A DNA stretch of 9,950 nt from Deltaproteobacteria bacterium (GTDB lineage Bacteria; Desulfobacterota; Anaeroferrophillalia; Anaeroferrophillales; Tharpellaceae). The stretch's first letter is position 1, and every line of letters starts with the position of its first letter. The DNA lies in the NCBI GenBank assembly GCA_030595135.1, contig JAUVDU010000035.1:1-9950 (forward strand), written 5' to 3'. Shown here in pieces: positions 7,755-9,950 of this stretch. Position numbers and translations under genes: made by a program. The notes beneath the pieces are model-generated. The model had not been told where the DNA came from and did no database searches. It saw only the letters and a list, made by a program, of their open reading frames with translations.

Positions 7755-9464
7755 CTAATCCCGGGCCGACACCCTGAGAACTTCCTGAAAGCTGGTGGTT
7801 CCTTCGATAAGTTTGCTCAAGCCGCTTTGGCGCAGGCTTTTCATGCCGTTTTTGATAGCCATGGCTTTTAGCTCCATCGTGTTGGCCCCGTCGATAATTG
7901 CAGTTTTAAGCTCATCATTGAGGCTCATGACTTCATAGAGGGCAATACGTCCCTTGTAGCCGGTTCGGTTACACTCTTCACAGCCGCTGCCGACCAAACA
8001 GACCGCATGTTCAGCGGTTTCCGGATCCATGCCGCTTTGGATTAAGGCACGAGCCGGTATATCTTCTTTTTTGCTGCATTTTTGGCAGACTTTTCGGGCC
8101 AGGCGCTGAGCAATGATTATGTTGACGGAGGAGACGATGAGGAAAGGTTCAACTCCCATATTAATCATTCTGGTGATACTGCTTGGAGCATCGTTGGTGT
8201 GCAGGGTGGAGAGAACCAGATGCCCGGTTAAGGCGGCCTTGATACTGATTTCGGCGGTCTCCAGGTCACGCATTTCACCGACCAGAATAATGTCCGGATC
8301 CTGACGCAGAAAAGAGCGCAAGGCGGCCGCGAAGCTTAAGCCGATAGATTCTTTGACTTGAACCTGGTTGATGCCGGGCAGGTTGAATTCGACCGGATCC
8401 TCAGCCGTCATTATATTGTCGGAAATTTTATTGAGTTCACTTAAGGCGGAGTAGAGGGTTGTCGTTTTACCGCTACCGGTCGGCCCGGTTACCAGAATCA
8501 AACCGTAGGGTTGGTGGATGGCGTCATCCACCAATTCCAACATGCTTGGTTCAAGTCCTAGTTTGGTCATGTCGAGTTGGAGATTGGATTGGTCGAGCAG
8601 GCGCAAGACAATTTTTTCGCCAAAAAGGGTCGGCAGTACCGAGACTCGCATGTCCATTGATTTACCTTTGCCGAGCTTCATCTTAATGCGTCCATCTTGG
8701 GGTAGGCGACGTTCGGCAATGTCTAATTCGGACATGATCTTGATGCGTGAGAGGATCGCATTTTTGAGTTTCATTGGTGGTTTCATGATCTCATACAAAA
8801 CTCCGTCAATGCGATAACGGACTCGGAAAAATTTTTCGTAGGGTTCAAGGTGGATATCGCTGGCCCCGCGGCGAATGGCGTCGACCATGATTTTATTGAC
8901 CAAACGGATGACCGGTGCATCTTCAGTCTCTTTTTGGAGGAAGGAAGAGTCGGGTTCTTCTTCACCCTGAACCAGTTCAAGCTCCGAGTCGTCAAAGTCG
9001 GCGATAATATCATCAAGCATCGATGATGAGTCATAAAATTTATCTATTGCTTCCTTGATCGATACTTCGGAGGCGACGGTGATTTCAACATTGTAGCCGG
9101 TGATGAATTTGATGTCGTCAATTGCGGAGAGGTCGGTCGGGTCACAGGCTGCTATAATCAAGGTTGAGCCGATACGGTTGATCGGCATGATGAGGTGCTT
9201 GTTGACAAGTTCGCTGGGAACTAGTTCAATAACTTCATTGCTGATGGAAAAATCATGCAGGTTAACAGCCGGAACTCCGAATTGGACGCTTAGGAAATTA
9301 ACCAGGTCGTCACTGTTGAGGTAGCCCAGGCGAATTAGGGTTGAACCTATTCGTCCCGGGTTTGTTTTCTGTTCACTCAAGGCATGGGCCAGCTGCTCAC
9401 TGTTGATCAGCTGGGCGTTTATCAAGAGTTCGCCGATGCGTCTGTTTGATTCGTGTGAGGTCAT
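7755..9464 (-). CDS. pilB: Type IV pilus assembly (extension) ATPase PilB
   Basis: This 569-residue hexameric ATPase drives pilin polymerisation. I chose ATG 9462-9464 over the TTG one codon earlier; the only ribosome-site candidate is a weak GGA about 7 bases upstream. The N-terminal MshEN-type domain (about 1-150) contains two 24-residue motifs separated by 5 residues (9-32 and 38-61), the spacing known for c-di-GMP binding. The second motif is intact; the first has Gln where the conserved inner Gly is expected. An acidic linker (about 150-175) leads to the ATPase core: Asp box around TAEDPVEF (353-360), Walker A GPTGSGKTT (327-335), Walker B around ILVGEMRD (393-400) and His box TGHLVLSTLHTN (413-424). 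The PilB/GspE zinc-binding cysteines are C460, C463, C495 and C498. It is the first gene of the operon and has promoter candidates upstream. Confidence 0.96.
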   Translation of the reverse strand: MTSHESNRRIGELLINAQLINSEQLAHALSEQKTNPGRIGSTLIRLGYLNSDDLVNFLSVQFGVPAVNLHDFSISNEVIELVPSELVNKHLIMPINRIGSTLIIAACDPTDLSAIDDIKFITGYNVEITVASEVSIKEAIDKFYDSSSMLDDIIADFDDSELELVQGEEEPDSSFLQKETEDAPVIRLVNKIMVDAIRRGASDIHLEPYEKFFRVRYRIDGVLYEIMKPPMKLKNAILSRIKIMSELDIAERRLPQDGRIKMKLGKGKSMDMRVSVLPTLFGEKIVLRLLDQSNLQLDMTKLGLEPSMLELVDDAIHQPYGLILVTGPTGSGKTTTLYSALSELNKISDNIMTAEDPVEFNLPGINQVQVKESIGLSFAAALRSFLRQDPDIILVGEMRDLETAEISIKAALTGHLVLSTLHTNDAPSSITRMINMGVEPFLIVSSVNIIIAQRLARKVCQKCSKKEDIPARALIQSGMDPETAEHAVCLVGSGCEECNRTGYKGRIALYEVMSLNDELKTAIIDGANTMELKAMAIKNGMKSLRQSGLSKLIEGTTSFQEVLRVSARD

Positions 9465-9502
9465 CAATTATTCCAATGTCGGAGGCTTGTTCAGTTGCAT
9501 AC

Positions 9503-9518
9503 AGCAATAATTGTTCCG
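9503..9518 (-). promoter_or_regulatory. Candidate sigma-54 promoter of the pil operon
   Basis: On the minus strand CGGAACAATTATTGCT matches the sigma-54 pattern TGGCAC-N5-TTGCW. GG and GC are exactly 10 bp apart; the two mismatches are C for the leading T, and A for the C after GG. Initiation about 12 bp beyond the GC would fall near 9491, giving a leader of about 27 bases before the pilB ATG. PilR, encoded in the same operon, is an activator of this promoter class. The call rests on sequence pattern only. Confidence 0.45.
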
Positions 9519-9569
9519 AGTTTCATGAACGGAGGAATAGCTTATTTAGAGATTATTTTAAATCTGGAG

Positions 9570-9598
9570 AGTATACACGGCTTTGTGATTTGTATCAA
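9570..9598 (-). promoter_or_regulatory. Candidate sigma-70 promoter of the pil operon
   Basis: On the minus strand TTGATA (9593-9598) and TATACT (9570-9575) are separated by exactly 17 bp. Each hexamer matches the consensus at 5 of 6 bases. A start near 9562 would give a leader of about 98 bases that includes the sigma-54-like site. It could provide basal transcription of the operon. Confidence 0.5.
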
Positions 9599-9882
9599 CC
9601 CCTTAGGTGTATTTATCAAAACCGGCGAGATTTTTTTGTGTGTCCGATGTTTTAGGTTTGTAATGACATTGTAGATAAATTCACCAAGATTTTCTTTTGC
9701 GTTAGTAGTTGGTTTCATGGTACGGGCTTTGATGTAATGTGTTTTGGTTCATCGTTTATTTGCCGCTACTTATGCTAAGGTATTGAAAAGTAAGGTTTTT
9801 CATTTATTAACAATATTGAGATCGGTTTGCTCTTGTGATAAAAAGTTCATTGTTTGATGCTAAATAGAATAATGTTTTTTTC

Positions 9883-9912
9883 TTGACATAATCATTACGA
9901 TGTTTTAATTAT
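9883..9912 (+). promoter_or_regulatory. Possible plus-strand promoter for a gene beyond the right edge
   Basis: A perfect TTGACA (9883-9888) is followed after 18 bp by AATTAT (9907-9912), which matches the -10 consensus at 4 of 6 bases, in an AT-rich setting. It points away from pilB. No coding start is visible before the window ends, so the target gene is unknown. Confidence 0.3.
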
Positions 9913-9950
9913 GACATGTTGTTGACATTTTCTTAACTATTCCCCCGGAC

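Larger units (their letters stand above)
9465..9950. other. AT-rich intergenic region upstream of pilB
   Basis: This 486-bp region is clearly richer in A and T than the coding part and contains no gene I can support. It holds the two minus-strand promoter candidates, the plus-strand promoter-like sequence and four minus-strand ATGTCA hexamers (9664-9669, 9884-9889, 9912-9917 and 9923-9928). A 58-codon minus-strand frame (9542-9718) exists but overlaps the sigma-70-like site and lacks a ribosome site. I see no terminator hairpin or RNA gene. Confidence 0.6.

Noticed and set aside
9465..9467. TTG as the pilB start codon
   Set aside because: An ATG follows immediately at 9462-9464 and is the more likely start; the difference is one residue.
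9446..9655. 69-codon plus-strand frame overlapping the pilB start
   Set aside because: It runs antisense through the pilB start and both minus-strand promoter candidates, with no family resemblance.
9542..9718. 58-codon minus-strand frame upstream of pilB, starting MKPTTNAKEN
   Set aside because: It has no ribosome site, resembles no family I know, and contains the good sigma-70-like promoter. It is probably a chance frame in AT-rich DNA.
1..9950. CRISPR array, tRNA/rRNA, or defence or phage genes
   Set aside because: No regularly spaced repeats, cloverleaf or conserved rRNA stretches were seen, and all supported genes belong to the pilus operon or the Pat-like family.

Overview
The window carries a type IV pilus motor and regulator operon, read entirely on the minus strand from right to left: pilB, pilT, pilC, pilS and pilR. 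It is followed by a large incomplete gene for an acyl-CoA-synthetase/Pat-like protein that runs off the left edge. The order pilB-pilT-pilC-pilS-pilR is the one I know from Geobacter and related Desulfuromonadales and Desulfobulbales, so a member of the Desulfobacterota (the former Deltaproteobacteria) is the best guess. That is inference from gene order and protein character, not a database result.

Layout from the promoter end. Positions 9465-9950 are AT-rich and hold no convincing gene. On the minus strand this stretch has a sigma-70-like promoter (9570-9598) and, closer to pilB, a sigma-54-like promoter (9503-9518). A plus-strand promoter-like sequence near 9883-9912 may serve a divergent gene beyond the right edge. 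pilB (extension ATPase with an N-terminal MshEN-type region), pilT (retraction ATPase) and pilC (inner-membrane platform) follow with short gaps. A 107-bp gap with degenerate short repeats and a possible 20-codon leader ORF separates pilC from pilS. pilS (membrane sensor kinase) and pilR (NtrC-family activator of sigma-54 promoters) are 7 bp apart.

Between pilR and the last gene sits a 128-bp nested palindrome (2044-2171) with perfect 12-bp terminal inverted repeats. It is flanked by a 7-bp direct repeat that looks like a target duplication. Removing the element and one repeat copy restores a junction in which the pilR stop codon overlaps the Shine-Dalgarno sequence of the next gene. This suggests that the Pat-like gene was once tightly coupled to the pil operon.

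The Pat-like protein (675 codons visible) has CoA-binding and succinyl-CoA-ligase-like domains and the start of a GNAT acetyltransferase domain. It lacks the catalytic histidine of ADP-forming acyl-CoA synthetases, and most of the ATP-binding half of its ATP-grasp domain is gone. It is more likely a CoA-ester-sensing protein acetyltransferase than a synthetase.

Together the set encodes motor assembly, retraction and two-component control of pili. No major pilin gene is in the window. I see no tRNA, rRNA, CRISPR array, defence system or clear intrinsic terminator. The most unusual items are the palindromic insertion and the degenerate Pat-like protein.
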